This document shows positions 21,801 to 32,379 of a stretch of 64,000 bases of DNA, piece by piece. The stretch is taken from positions 43,236,057 to 43,300,056 of the forward strand of contig CP141137.1 in the NCBI GenBank assembly GCA_035236585.1, in the 5' to 3' direction. The position numbers and the translations under genes are program-made. Under the pieces are notes generated by a model. The model ran no database searches, was not told the DNA's origin, and saw only the letters and a list, made by a program, of their open reading frames with translations. Source of the stretch: Warburgia ugandensis (lineage: Eukaryota > Streptophyta > Magnoliopsida > Canellales > Canellaceae). Each line of letters begins with the position of its first letter. Position 1 is the stretch's first letter.

Positions 21801-24800
21801 TATTCAGTGAGAATTGAGCATTATTATCTGCAGACGGGGGGAATTCTTCTATGCTTCTGTATTTAACTTGAATAGTTCTGAAATAAATGAGATTTGAATA
21901 GAATATATTTTTATATTGATGAAATATAAAAAAAACCTTAGGATGGGCAACTGGAAATATTTTAAATTTATTTATGTATATATTCATGTCCGATGAAGGA
22001 GGGCCTTGGCATAACAGTAAAGTTGTTGTAATGTGACCTTGAGGTCACAGGTTCAAGGCATGGAAACAGCCTCTTGCAAAAACGCAAGGTAAGGCTGTGT
22101 ACTATAGACTCTTGTGGTCCGCCCCTTCCCTGGACCCGCATATGCAGGAGCATTTTGCACCGGGGCTGCCCTTTTGTATTCATGTCTGATATGTAGGCGT
22201 GGGTCTGTGTATAGATGCATATATAATATGCAGATAAAAAGTCATGCATTTGCATGCATGTATTCATATGTACTGTATAATCTGTGTAAAGATACAGACA
22301 TACAAAAACAGGTACACATTCCTACGTTTATAGATCTGTGTGTGTATACGTGTCTATATATTTTGTACGTCTGCAGATGTATATATGCATGTGCATCAGA
22401 CGTGATAGATGATAGATAAGACCAGAATATGGCAATCCTATGAGTTGGTGCAATGGTTTTTCTGGGTTATTGCAAGTTGATCTTTCTTTTGTTAGTCTTT
22501 GAACATGCAGTTTTACATCTCGTGTATAGAGTTGTAAGCTTTTGGATTATGGTGCTTCTGTTTGAACGTGTTCAGTATAGTGGCCTCTGATTTTTTTCAT
22601 CCTTTTCACATTCAGGTCATAGCATATCTTCTGAAGCCTCGTGGTTGGAAGCCTCCTGTTCGAAGGCAATTCTTCTTAGACTGCAACGAAATTGCAGACC
22701 TTTGTGATAGTGCAGAGCGAATATTTTCAACAGAACCAAGTGTTCTACAAATTAAAGCTCCTGTCAAGATATTTGGTGACTTACATGGTCAGTTTGGGGA
22801 TCTGATGCGTCTGTTTGATGAGTATGGTTCTCCGTCAACGGCAGGAGACATAGCGTAAGTAATTCTCTCAAGTACATGTTTTCTTATATTTTATTTTCTG
22901 TTTGAGAAGAAAAGGAAAATGTACCATATTATGGTTTTGTCTTAGAAGATGGATGTTTGTTGCTTATGTATCCTGATTGGTTTTATTTGGAAAAACATAA
23001 CTTGAAGCTCTTTTTGTGTCTGTACTGACTTTGCAGTCTCTGTTCTTGCTATTTCTTTCTTTGCATGTGCCTAGCTTACTATTTCCATTCTGTCTGCAAA
23101 TTTAAGGAATTCCTCAGAAATATGATATGTATGTGATGGTCTAGAAAATGTTATACATCAGTAGTAGATGGAAAAGAGCAAAAAGGGCCTTGTAAAAATA
23201 ATATATTACTGCTTGTAAATAACTAAAAGAGAATGAAATAGTCATTAACAGGATGGACATGTTTTCTTAAATATATGTAGCTGTGCATGTTCATGCATGT
23301 GGGCTTGTTTATATATGAAAGTTTGTTGGTGGGATAGAGATTTTTGGCTTTTATTGATTGACTAGTTTTTTTTTTTAAATGAAGGGGAGTCTTGGCGCAA
23401 CAGTAAAGTTGTTGTTTTTTGACCTTGAGGTCAGGGTTCAAGGCATGGAAACAGCCTCTTGCAAAAATGCAAGGTAAGGCTGCATACTATGGATCCTTGT
23501 GGTCTGCCCCTTCCCTGAACCCTGCATAAGTGGGAGCTTCGTGTGCCGGGGCTGCCCTTTTTTCTACTAGGAAGTATCATTTTTTGTGCTCACATTAATG
23601 TAAACTTAAAATTTGTTATGCGTATACTGTGCACGTGTAGTATTTAAGTATATGGTATGTGTTATATGCATACCAGGGACAGCACAATTTCTGCAATTAT
23701 GTATTAGATATCTGCACCATATTTTGGTTGCCACTGCTGTGTTACTATGTGGCTGAACCAACTCTCTCACATGGCGAGCTTTGTTTTAACTTGTCCAAGC
23801 TGATCTGTTTATATTATTCCAGTTACATCGATTATCTCTTCTTAGGAGATTATGTCGACCGAGGCCAGCACAGTTTAGAAACCATTTCACTTCTTCTGGC
23901 ACTGAAGGTGTGGTTTCCTGAAGACTGTTGTCTACCTCATTTTTCTTTCTGATAGAAACTTTTTGGCAGTCCTAAGTTTTTCTTTGGTGATTGTTTGGAT
24001 GTCCCAGGTTGAGTACCCACACAACGTACATTTAATTCGTGGTAATCATGAGGCAGCAGATATCAATGCCTTATTTGGCTTCCGGATTGAATGTATAGAG
24101 CGCATGGTATTTCTCAGTCCTTGTTATTTATCTGTACGATGGATCAGTTTGTTGCAGACGACCAACTTGACTTTATTTGTGAACAGGGAGAGAGAGATGG
24201 TATCTGGGCTTGGCACCGCATAAATCGGTTATTTAATTGGCTTCCTTTAGCAGCCCTTATCGAAAAGAAAATAATTTGCATGCATGGTGGCATTGGTCGG
24301 TCGATTAATCATGTAGAACAGATTGAGAGCCTACAACGCCCAATAACGATGGAAGCAGGATCGGTTGTTCTCATGGATTTGTTATGGTTGGTATATTTCA
24401 CATGGATTTGCACTATTTCCATGCTTTTCTGTTTGATTTATGAGTAATCCTTTTTGGCGATTTTTCTTTTTCAGGTCAGACCCAACAGAGAATGATAGTG
24501 TGGAAGGATTGCGTCCAAATGCTAGAGGCCCGGGGCTTGTTACATTTGGGGTTAGTTCTTGACTCTGCCGAGTTTGGCATCTATCTTTCGTTTCTTGTAT
24601 CCTAGTTATACCTGTTTCCACAGGAAGTAACATCATCTTATAGTTAAATTCCAAAGGAGAAGGTTTATACTTTGTTTATGCAAGAAACTGATATTTGTCC
24701 ACCCCATCTCTCTATTTGAAGTTTATTGTTGTCTGACTCACTTTAGAACTAGTTGAGGAAAACTAACTAGAGAATTTCACGATAAAAGATGATGAAGATA

Positions 24801-27800
24801 TCAAAACAAGGGGATGTAGATAGTCACTTACTGTATTTATCTCAGTAGGGATCTTAGGGAATTTATTTGATTTGTAACTGAAAACTAAATTTTAGTTGTG
24901 ATTATGAGGAACCATCTAATTTTAGTTTCTGATTGAAAAATCTCAAACATCTGAAGTAGGGTGCAATTAGGAAAGCAATCCCCAACATTTATTTCAAAGA
25001 ACCTCTAGGACTGATATCTATTGGAGAAATATTTAGCTATATCAGTTCAAGGTGAGTCGATCTGAAATTTATGGGCAAGGTGGGTTTAGACTTCTAATTT
25101 AATACCAGACTTAGACTCTGCTTTGACTGTTTGGATTGTTGCACACTTGGAATTCAGAAATTATAGCTTTTCCTAGCTACCTAGATAATCCAGATCACAA
25201 TCTTACAAAGAGTTTTGAATTCTGAACCTTGCATAAATTTTCTTATGGGAAATCTTTTCTAAACCGAACACCCTAGTACTGTTATAGGAAAGGTGTTATC
25301 AGACTTTTTGTCAAATACCAGGCTTGATCTCTACTTTGACTGTTTGGATTTTGCAGCGTTGGAAATCAGAAATTATAGTTTTTTATAACTGCTAGAACTT
25401 TCCAGATAACATTCTCATTTTTTTGCTTGGTCATACATTACAGCTTTTGCTAACTAACTACAACTCTTCAGATCAGATTCTTAAGAAAGCCACGAACTCC
25501 TACCATTATAAATCAACTCATGGAAACCTTTCCTAACCCGCGAGCAAATACTATTATCTAAGTCAACCTTTTGATTGGACTTCTTGATTTGCTTAGTGCA
25601 GGGCTTCTAATCCATGTTACTTGCTTTGATATTTCACTGAAAAATGTTCCGAGCTCCCGAAAGTAATTGTTAAGGATGATTTCTCTCTCTCAAGGTAGAT
25701 ATATTGATGGGGATCAAGATACACCAGAACAATAACCTATGGTTTGAGGACACTCACACACAGACACGGACATGACACAGAGATTGGTTGTCCGACACGG
25801 CAGCCCCTTAAAATCCATTACTCGTGTAGAGATTGCCCCACTTGCAACTCAATAGCCTGTCCTCCTCTCTTAGCAAGAGCATAGGCTACATCATTAGCAG
25901 ATCTGAGACATGCTTAAAAGAGAAGTCAAAACAGGTAGCTAAAATGAGATCTCATCAATAAACAAAGCAGAAGGCCTAGGACTGGATGAGAATTAGCTGC
26001 CAAGGTATGGCATTTACTGGGGACAAGATGGATACAATAATGGTTCATCTAAGTTGACTAGGAAGAATATTGATATCAGCAGTCAGTAGGATGATGTCAT
26101 GCTGATGCTACTAGTATGGTAACTTTCTTGTCTAAATTTATTCCCTTCCTTCCTTTCTTCTCCTAGCAACTCTTATGGTTAGAAGGGTGATTTTAAAGCC
26201 CAATTGCAAATCATTTTGAGGAAAAACTCTCTTCACTAACCATGTGGTCGTCCATTGAGCATTGTTGGAAGCCTCATGTGAACTTGAACATACTACAAAC
26301 AATGGATCGACGTGAGACATTTTATCCTCTAAGTAGCTTGTTCTGGTATGAATTTTCATTGACCATTGTAGTAAACATGGACCAAACTTGTTTCATTTGA
26401 AATTCTCATAGGTTCCTACCAGACCTTTTCGAAGAACTGAAGATGCACCAGAAGGAGATAGTATTTGTTGAAACCTGTGATCTTTGATGTTTATTTTTGA
26501 TAGCCTCTTAGGTTCCTTGTTGTTTGCCTTCATATGTTCTCATACTTGAATCTGAATGTTGTGTGTACCAAAAGAAGCCATTGCATCCTCACTGTAGTTG
26601 AGAGAGGAAGTTAAGTCTAAAACTTATCAATAATCATTCTAGTTAAAATGCTGACTTACCTGTTGTCTGATTTACCAAGCCATTGTAGGGAAATTTTTCT
26701 GCTTTGGTAAGGACCAAGTCATTTTGAATCTTTGATTTTCAAAGGCACCCAGAATAATTTCCAAGGCTTCTTTGGTTGGTAGTTTAACTGTCGTTTTGAG
26801 GACTTTAGGCACTTGATTGGAAAAGGTATTGTTTCCTGTTCCTCCGAGAATACTTCGTTTGAGAGAAGCAAGTAGCATCTTGCAGATCATGTATTTATCT
26901 TCCTCCAGGACTGTAATTTATATTATCACAGTGACATGGCTAAGCTCAATTTCTTCTCCCTGTTTTCTTCCTGGTTCTTCCATCTGATCATCAGCCTGGA
27001 GCTTAGATTTGTTTTGTTGCATCACTAGGCATACAGTACCACTTGAACCGGCAATCCTAATCCTCATACTTCCCTTGGTTTTTGGGAAATGGTTAGTGGG
27101 AATTGGTACTTGTGGTTTTGCCCTTGTTGTTGAGTAGATCTGGGAACACAGAAGTTGCCTTGCTTGGTTTGGAGTACTGTTGGTGGTGAAGTGTTGTATA
27201 TGATTCATTAGATTGAAGTGCTTTGATGCTGACTCCTGTTGCAGGGGTAGCCTATTGAGCCGCAAGCTATCTGTTACTCTGTCTCTGAATACCCGCTTGT
27301 GATCTCAAGTTGTAGAACTCTTTAACGGTGAGGCACACGTCTGGTGGAACGTCCTGGCAATTTTGATAGGGATCGCTGCATATATGATGGGCAAGAATTT
27401 GTTTTACAGATTTCTTTCGTCACACTCTGATTTTGTCCTCATCCAGTTGCTTTCAAGCTCATTGTACCAATTAGAGCATACATGGACACTTTAATGGCAG
27501 CTAACTTCTCGACCCTCTGATTGGTCATCCTTGTGTTTGAACACATATTTCTAATCAGTAGACTACTTAAGGTGCCATGCTTCTTTGGAGTTTTGATATC
27601 TCCACCCTTATCCCCAAACTCCATGATATTTTTAAATGTGAAAAAGCATTCTTCATCGAACAGCTGGTAGACATGATAATGAATTGAAGCCCCATTAAAA
27701 TATGAAGCGATGACTAAGTCTGAGACTCTGTGATGCCATTCTTGTTTTACATGAGCTGATACAATGATTGCAGCAGTTGGTGCACCACCTTGATGCACTC

Positions 27801-28263
27801 ATTATTGCACGAGTGTCTGCTTGTTCTTCGTAAGCAACCTTGAAAATGTTCTTCCAAGATGAATTTGCATTGATCTCAAACTGATATCTATATGATAAGT
27901 ATTATTAGGCAATAGATTGAAGCTCCAAAATTTTGTCAAAAGATATGGATTGCCGAAGACGAAAATGATTGTATGACAACTTCAATACCAAATAGCAGCA
28001 GTGAAGTTCTAGAGGTATAGCTGCAACCAAAGAGGTACAAAAAATGTAGAAGCAACATTGGGTTGGCTAGGACAAGGAGCAATACTACCAGTCTGAAGCT
28101 TTAGAACTGCAGGAGAAGAAAAGGAAAAAGAAACTAACTGAAGCTGCAGCTCGAAATACAAAATGACGAATGATACTGCAGATGTGTGTTTGACCTATGC
28201 ATCTTGTTAGCCACCCCTTGTTTAGGTTACATGTGAAAAATCATGTCAGAGTATTATTTTAAC

Positions 28264-28330
<67 letters not shown>

Positions 28331-29853
28331 GTTTTTGATATTCAATAGTTGTGATTTTAAGCCAAGAGTAAGATCATCCAATTGGCATGACTTTCGGTGT
28401 GTAGCTGTTTTAAGTGAGCTTGAACAAGGACTGGGTTAAATCTTCCTACAATTACACCTGAAATCATGAAAAGGAGGCGTTTGCACATATATTATATAAG
28501 GCATCTGGGATACCTGGACCAGTTAGCAAATAATCACAGGAACTTGTTTGTGGAAGTAATAGTATGCCTTCTTATTTATTTATAACTTTTGTGAGCTCCC
28601 TTTCCTACTTACACCCAAAAGTAGGCGAGCTTTTGTGTGGGACTGTGTGATAGCATGTGTATGTGTGCATTGCATGCGTAAGTCATTTTTTGTCTATCGT
28701 GGCAGTGTCAGTGATAATGCAATGGTATTACCTATTCCCATTTCAATTAGGTGGCAGTCCTTGCTGATTCCCATGAGTACCTTCTATAGTGGTACATTGA
28801 CAGAACAGCTTGATGGTGCACCTGGATATTAGATGTCCTTTGTCCTGAAACCATGGCTTCAATTTTAATTCCTTGAGTTATCAGAAGTCATGTTAGGTTA
28901 GAAAAATATGAGCTGGGAGGGTCATAATATCAGCCTGCTTGGCTTCTTTGACTATATCTTACCAAGTAGTTACATGTTCCAGTTTTTGCATAGATGTCGG
29001 TAGATGGTTCCTTTTTTTCAATGAAGAAGGGAGATTCTTTTGAACAATGGAAAGAAAAGCACCGGGCAGAGGTATTTTTAGGCAAATTAGTTGATAAACA
29101 ATTTTTAAGCATATTGTTTTTATCTTTTAGTTTGGATGTTAATGAGTGAGATTACAAACTCTTACTTAACCAACTTGGCTTGCTGCTCAAACCAAAAGAT
29201 GAGAAAAATAAATGGCAGTTATATGCAATTCTTTGCACCTAATGGCTATTGTTTCCATTGTTTAGAAACTCTCTCTCTCATGTCTAAACTTCTTGGTGGT
29301 GCAGCCTGATCGTGTCATGGAGTTCTGCAATAACAATGATCTACAGTTGATTGTACGTGCACATGAATGCGTAATGGATGGATTTGAACGCTTTGCCCAG
29401 GGGCATTTAATCACCCTTTTCTCAGCAACCAATTACTGCGGTAAGTTTTGCAGTCAGCTTGGATTTTTCTACAAGGTTGTAGTTTATTTCACCCTCTAAT
29501 TTTTGGTTTTTCCTGTTACAGGTACTGCAAATAATGCTGGGGCAATCTTGGTCTTGGGAAGAGACCTCGTGGTGGTACCTAAACTCATCCATCCCTTACC
29601 ACCAGCCATTACGTCACCAGAAACATCTCCTGAGCGCCATATTGAAGATACATGGATGCAGGTGCTACTTGATGCTTCATATGTTACTTGTTACGGGGCA
29701 ATTCATTCATTTATAATAAGTTGCATATATGTTCTGGGGTTCATGCATTTGTTTCTTTCACATGTGCAGGAGCTTAATGCGAATAGACCACCAACTCCAA
29801 CCAGAGGCCGTCCTCAAGTTGCAAATGACCGTGGTTCCCTGGCGTGGATTTAA
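6832..29853 (+). CDS. BSL2/BSL3-like: BSL2/BSL3-type Kelch-repeat Ser/Thr phosphatase (complete, 21 coding exons)
   Basis: The 993-aa product belongs to the BSU1/BSL family, cytosolic and nuclear phosphatases that act in brassinosteroid signalling by dephosphorylating the GSK3 kinase BIN2. Exons: 6832-7216, 7565-7625, 8284-8362, 8468-8547, 8637-8731, 8850-8949, 11233-11302, 15200-15301, 15385-15466, 18882-19061, 20832-21105, 21231-21474, 21605-21775, 22616-22854, 23823-23907, 24008-24106, 24187-24386, 24475-24550, 29305-29440, 29522-29661, 29770-29853. Every intron is GT...AG, every junction keeps frame, and the sum is 2982 nt. Layout: Ser/Pro/Gln-rich N-terminus 1-55; six Kelch blades with Gly doublets at 105, 176, 230, 283, 335 and 407; Ala-rich linker to about 640; PPP catalytic domain with GDLHG 695-699, GDYVDRG 729-735, GNHE 761-764, HGG 815-817 and RAHE 892-895. 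The C-terminus reads GSLAWI-like, as in BSL2/3. The long linker and total length separate it from shorter BSL1 and BSU1; BSL2 versus BSL3 cannot be decided. No lesion seen. Confidence 0.96.
9205..10290 (-). mobile_element. RTE-like LINE 3' fragment, antisense in BSL intron 6
   Basis: The minus strand reads as a decayed non-LTR reverse transcriptase C-terminal half. It shows a [17 protein letters not shown] segment, an [13 protein letters not shown] segment, FANDIVL in place of the catalytic FADD box (about 9975-9995), then KTEYMEFNF and a region matching the LINE at 35.6-36.4 kb. The 3' end, GAACAAGATTCATGTGAC then CATGATGATG (9222-9270), is the same terminal sequence and short ATG-repeat tail seen in the other copy. 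Stop codons and frameshifts are present, so it is dead, and it is 5'-truncated as usual for LINEs. Confidence 0.8.
12288..14830 (-). mobile_element. 5'-truncated Ty1/Copia retrotransposon, antisense in BSL intron 7
   Basis: Minus-strand order: end of integrase region (KSIKC, then MDVTFLE; 14650-14830), reverse transcriptase ([46 protein letters not shown]; 13720-14307), YVDD box (13549-13560), connection ([22 protein letters not shown]; 13309-13542), and RNase H ([30 protein letters not shown], 12604-13245). The purine tract GAGGGGGAG and a probable 3' LTR beginning TGTGGAATTC follow (about 12597 down to 12288). Gag, protease, integrase core and the 5' LTR are missing. A frameshift near 13720 and several stops disable it. 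Antisense orientation to the host gene is typical of tolerated intronic insertions. Confidence 0.9.
16887..16935 (-). mobile_element. 3' fragment of an Au-type SINE, antisense in BSL intron 9
   Basis: The reverse complement reads GGATCCCGCATATGCGGGAA then CTTTGTGCAATGAGGCTGCC, the characteristic 3' region of Au SINEs also present at 21995-22176 and 23381-23563. The tRNA-related 5' half is not evident, so only a fragment is called. Confidence 0.65.
16975..17365. mobile_element. Long-arm fold-back MITE in BSL intron 9
   Basis: An arm from about 16985 to 17160 is the imperfect reverse complement of 17180-17360. Outer ends pair (TTGAGAATGATAAACCAAGT with TCTGAGAAGTGATAAGTCCA). Middle blocks pair (ATTAATCCGAGTGCCACTTT with ATTAATCCAAGGGCCATTTT), and the inner stem TTTATTCTATGTTT pairs with AAACATAGGATAAA. 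It is non-coding. Terminal duplication and superfamily are not resolved. Confidence 0.65.
20931..21775 (+). other. Linker coding part of BSL (exons 11-13)
   Basis: Encodes the low-complexity linker between propeller and phosphatase. It holds an Ala-rich segment, a conserved [12 protein letters not shown] motif, the [11 protein letters not shown] helix-like segment, and the conserved [16 protein letters not shown] block followed by [14 protein letters not shown]. These match the BSL2/3 subgroup, from memory of the family. Ser/Thr residues here are plausible phosphorylation sites, but none can be assigned from sequence alone. Confidence 0.85.
21995..22176 (+). mobile_element. Full-length Au-type SINE in BSL intron 13
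   Basis: 182-bp tRNA-derived SINE. Box A-like TTGGCATAACAGTAAAG, box B-like GGTTCAAGGC, the central GGAAACAGCCTCTTGCAAAA, the CTTGTGGTCCGCCCCTTCCC block and the GCACCGGGGCTGCCCTTTT end all match the widespread Au SINE family. A near-perfect 14-bp target duplication flanks it (TATTCATGTCCGAT at 21981-21994; TATTCATGTCTGAT at 22177-22190), so the insertion boundaries are firm. Confidence 0.9.
23381..23563 (+). mobile_element. Second Au-type SINE in BSL intron 14
   Basis: Same family and orientation as 21995-22176: CTTGGCGCAACAGTAAAG, GGTTCAAGGC, GGAAACAGCCTCTTGC, CTTGTGGTCTGCCCCTTCC, and an end at GGGGCTGCCCTTTTTT. A T-rich stretch precedes it, and no clean target duplication is visible, so it may be older or have slipped at its edges. 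Confidence 0.87.
25101..25560. repeat. Diverged tandem duplication in BSL intron 18
   Basis: 25101-25300 and 25314-25560 align in order. AATACCAGACTTAGACTCTG matches AATACCAGGCTTGATCTCTA, CTTTGACTGTTTGGATT is identical in both, and CAGAAATTATAG is shared. Further shared blocks follow (CCAGATCACAATCTTA with TCAGATCAGATTCTTA; ATGGGAAATCTTTTCTAA with ATGGAAACCTTTCCTAAC). Non-coding. Confidence 0.55.
25825..25912 (-). mobile_element. L1-like LINE RNase H remnant, antisense in BSL intron 18
   Basis: The minus strand encodes [14 protein letters not shown], matching the C-terminal helix of the RNase H domain in plant L1-type LINEs (typical form SAN.VAD.LAKRG). Only this short terminal piece is recognisable; the rest of the element may lie degraded at higher coordinates. 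Confidence 0.55.
26672..27798 (-). pseudogene. Unidentified antisense coding-like block in BSL intron 18
   Basis: Three consecutive minus-strand open stretches (27798-27439, 27265-26918, 26890-26672) look protein-like in composition. The first contains [17 protein letters not shown] and [18 protein letters not shown]. Between the first and second, coding-like [15 protein letters not shown] appears in another frame, so the whole block looks like one broken coding region. I do not recognise the family. An L1-like RNase H remnant lies downstream in the same orientation (25825-25912), so a retroelement origin is possible but unproven. Confidence 0.35.
28266..28327. repeat. (TA)n microsatellite in BSL intron 18
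   Basis: About 31 uninterrupted TA units roughly 1 kb upstream of exon 19. Confidence 0.95.
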
Positions 29854-31838
29854 AAAACTGGATATTGATATAATCATTCAATTCTTCGTAATATCCAAGG
29901 CACGTGCCACTGGCTAGATGACTCCTCGTACTACTTATGCTTGACAAGCGTGAGATGGGGTTAAGAGAAGTGCTTGACAAATTCAAGGACTTGCAGGATT
30001 GAAATTGGATTTTTTTTTTTTTTTAAAGAATCCTTGTTTGTACCAGTTTCGATATGGAGAGAGAGATGCGTCATGATGCGGAACTAACCCTAGCTGACAT
30101 GTGGTGCTTGATAGTCCGTTCAAAAGTGCTTAATCAAATTGGCCCGCCACAAATTTGCCTCTGTATATTGAGCCACAGGCAGATGGAAGTATGGTCCGTT
30201 TTGTTTTTCTCGCCGTTGGAATGATGCTAGTGTTGTGATATTCGGGTATTCTTTTGTTTGAATGTTTATTTATCTGTTCTTTCGATATATGGTGTCGATG
30301 AGATATATAACCTGTAGTGGGCATATCTTGTATCATAAAACTTTTGCTACGCATAGCACATTTACCATTGTGTAATTTCTCATCCTGTTTGTACAATGCA
30401 AGTTTTTGTTGCCGTGTGAAGAGAAAGTTCAATTATCCTTTTGTTGTCAGGTTTTGCAATTCACCATGTTGAATATTATGTGTTATCATGACTGAATGAC
30501 CCTAACAGGATTTGTGGTGTCGCTTGCCATTGCTTGAATAACTTGTCTGCATTGTAGCTTTCTTCATGGGCTATCCCGTTTTCTGCTTCTCATGTTCTTT
30601 ATTTGCAAATTGAAATCTGATTCTAACTGCATACGGTGCTAGTGTATGGAGATGATAATCAGGATATGGAACTAAAATTACGGTTAGTCATTAGTAGAAT
30701 GATCCGTCGGACCAGGAAAAATGTCAAAATTTGGGGTTACAGTTGGCGTTAAGTTGTCCTCTTAAGCAGTCTTCTAGAAGAGGAATGAGAATTCAAATTG
30801 ACGCAGCAACTCCGAGTTCAACTTGAATTTTTTTTTCCTGATTTAGTAGTAAAATGTATGAGTTGGTTTTTATTTTCTCGATGGGTAATGATTTAGCAGT
30901 AAGTAATATAAAAATGGTAGAGGCTCTAATAAAAGGAAATGATAACAGAAAACTGAACATTAATACCATCAGCAGCACGCTCCTCTTAGGAAGCTTGTCC
31001 CACCACTATTCATGGTGATGGAACAAAGAAAGTAAAGGTAGAAGGATCACAAGATTACCACAAACGTTTGTGGCAGACGCTGTGGTATGGGAATCAAGAT
31101 GTTTGAAGGAATAGCTGTTACATGCGAGACTCTGATGAGATGCTATCGTACCATTATTAGAAGTCCAAAGACTGCAGGGTTGTGGAGCAAACTTCAGGTA
31201 GTGTCGATAGTAAATCATTGAATGTGTTATCACTCTGCTGCTAAATATAGATTAAACGCTCCTATTACCGGTTCCGTCGCTGCATTGGAGTTGGTCCGTC
31301 GTTGAAAGCCTTCCATGTCCGCACAGATTTAAGCATCGAGATTAGCATTTGGAAAGGGCGGCAGGCCTCATTCATGTGTGCTTATAAAGGTTGCCGTTTT
31401 GTGCTTGGCTGGGGGCTGGCAAAGCCATCCGCTTCCTGCCAAAATAAGTACTGACAGACAACATAGTCTTCCTAACTACTGCTTCCAAGAGTTCTTGTTC
31501 TTTTCCTTTGGGAGGAATGGCAGAGGAAACTAATTTCTTACCAAACACCTCTTATTTATTTATCTCTAATAATTTTTTTTTGCTGTGCCACATATTTCTT
31601 GTCACTTTAACGAGATCGTGTGCTGGAAATGAAAGAATGAGGAATGGGAAGAAAAGTTAGCAAACAGAGAGATTAGAGTGTAATTAACTCAGCATTTGGG
31701 AATTGAAGACTAAATGAATCATTGGTGTGCGCTTCTTTGATAAAGGATGCGTTTTTTCTCACATATTACTAAGTTATCTTTTTATATAATTTTTATATTA
31801 ATTTTAATTTATTTTAAGTTAGCACTTAATATAGATAT
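29854..31838. other. BSL 3'UTR and intergenic DNA
   Basis: The first few hundred bases after the TAA must hold the BSL 3'UTR, but no canonical AATAAA decides its end. A T-tract lies at 30009-30025. Around 31260-31450 the sequence is richer in GC and contains TTATAAAG (about 31383), with no open frame. No gene is supported. Confidence 0.5.
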
Positions 31839-31875
31839 TATTTACAGATGGGCCACTGTGGTTCATCTGTAAATA
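31839..31875. repeat. Short near-perfect palindrome
   Basis: TATTTACAGATGGGCCAC (31839-31856) is mirrored by GTGGTTCATCTGTAAATA (31858-31875), with two mismatches and a single central base. It may be the core or end of a small inverted-repeat element. Confidence 0.7.
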
Positions 31876-32260
31876 TGAACTTTTAAACTGAAGTTTGAAA
31901 CCCTTTCAATGTTAGAAAATTAGAAACAAAACGAAAAAACTTGCCTTCATCTTTTGTCATCCTCCAATTGTTCCTCTCTCTCGTGCGTGCACGTAGGGCT
32001 GTCTCTCTCTTTCTTCTCCATCCCCCTTCTCGCTCAAATAGGCAACACTAATTCTTTACTTAAAAAGAATGCATTTGACAATTTTCAGCAAGGTGATTGA
32101 AATCTTTAGCAAACATGTTAGTCTTTTAAATATTTTTCATGTCAATTCTCTTTGTATTTTCTCATGTATAGTTACTTCTCTATTTTGGATTCATGTCATA
32201 ATTAACTTCTATATACTATAGGTACGAGCATGATATGTACTTTAATTTTCATGTTATTTC

Positions 32261-32332
32261 TTATGTTGTATTCTTACTTGCCTATATAGTAGTTAAACAA
32301 CAAATATATAGGCAAGTAAAAATACAACATAA
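32261..32332. repeat. 72-bp hairpin with 28-nt arms
   Basis: Arms 32261-32288 and 32305-32332 are reverse complements at 27 of 28 positions (core CTTACTTGCCTATATA with TATATAGGCAAGTAAA) around a 16-nt spacer. No coding sequence is nearby. A recent fold-back element or a small-RNA precursor are possible readings; nothing decides between them. Confidence 0.8.
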
Positions 32333-32379
32333 AAATTCTGTGACTAGATATTTGTTGGCTTTCTAACTCTCTCTCTCTC

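Larger units (their letters stand above)
22616..29853 (+). other. Phosphatase-domain coding part of BSL (exons 14-21)
   Basis: Encodes a complete PPP-type (PP1-like) metallophosphatase domain. The metal- and phosphate-binding motifs are present in order: GDLHGQ (exon 14), GDYVDRGQ (15), IRGNHE (16), HGGIGRS (17), IVRAHE (19), then SATNYCG spanning the exon 19/20 junction. SATNYC in place of the PP1 SAPNYC is the normal form in this subfamily. Intron 18 (24551-29304, 4754 bp) is the longest of the gene and splits the domain between the VTFG and PDRVMEF segments. Confidence 0.93.

Noticed and set aside
32261..32332. Calling the hairpin a microRNA gene
   Set aside because: Pairing alone is insufficient and the arm sequence matches no microRNA that I know; kept only as a hairpin.
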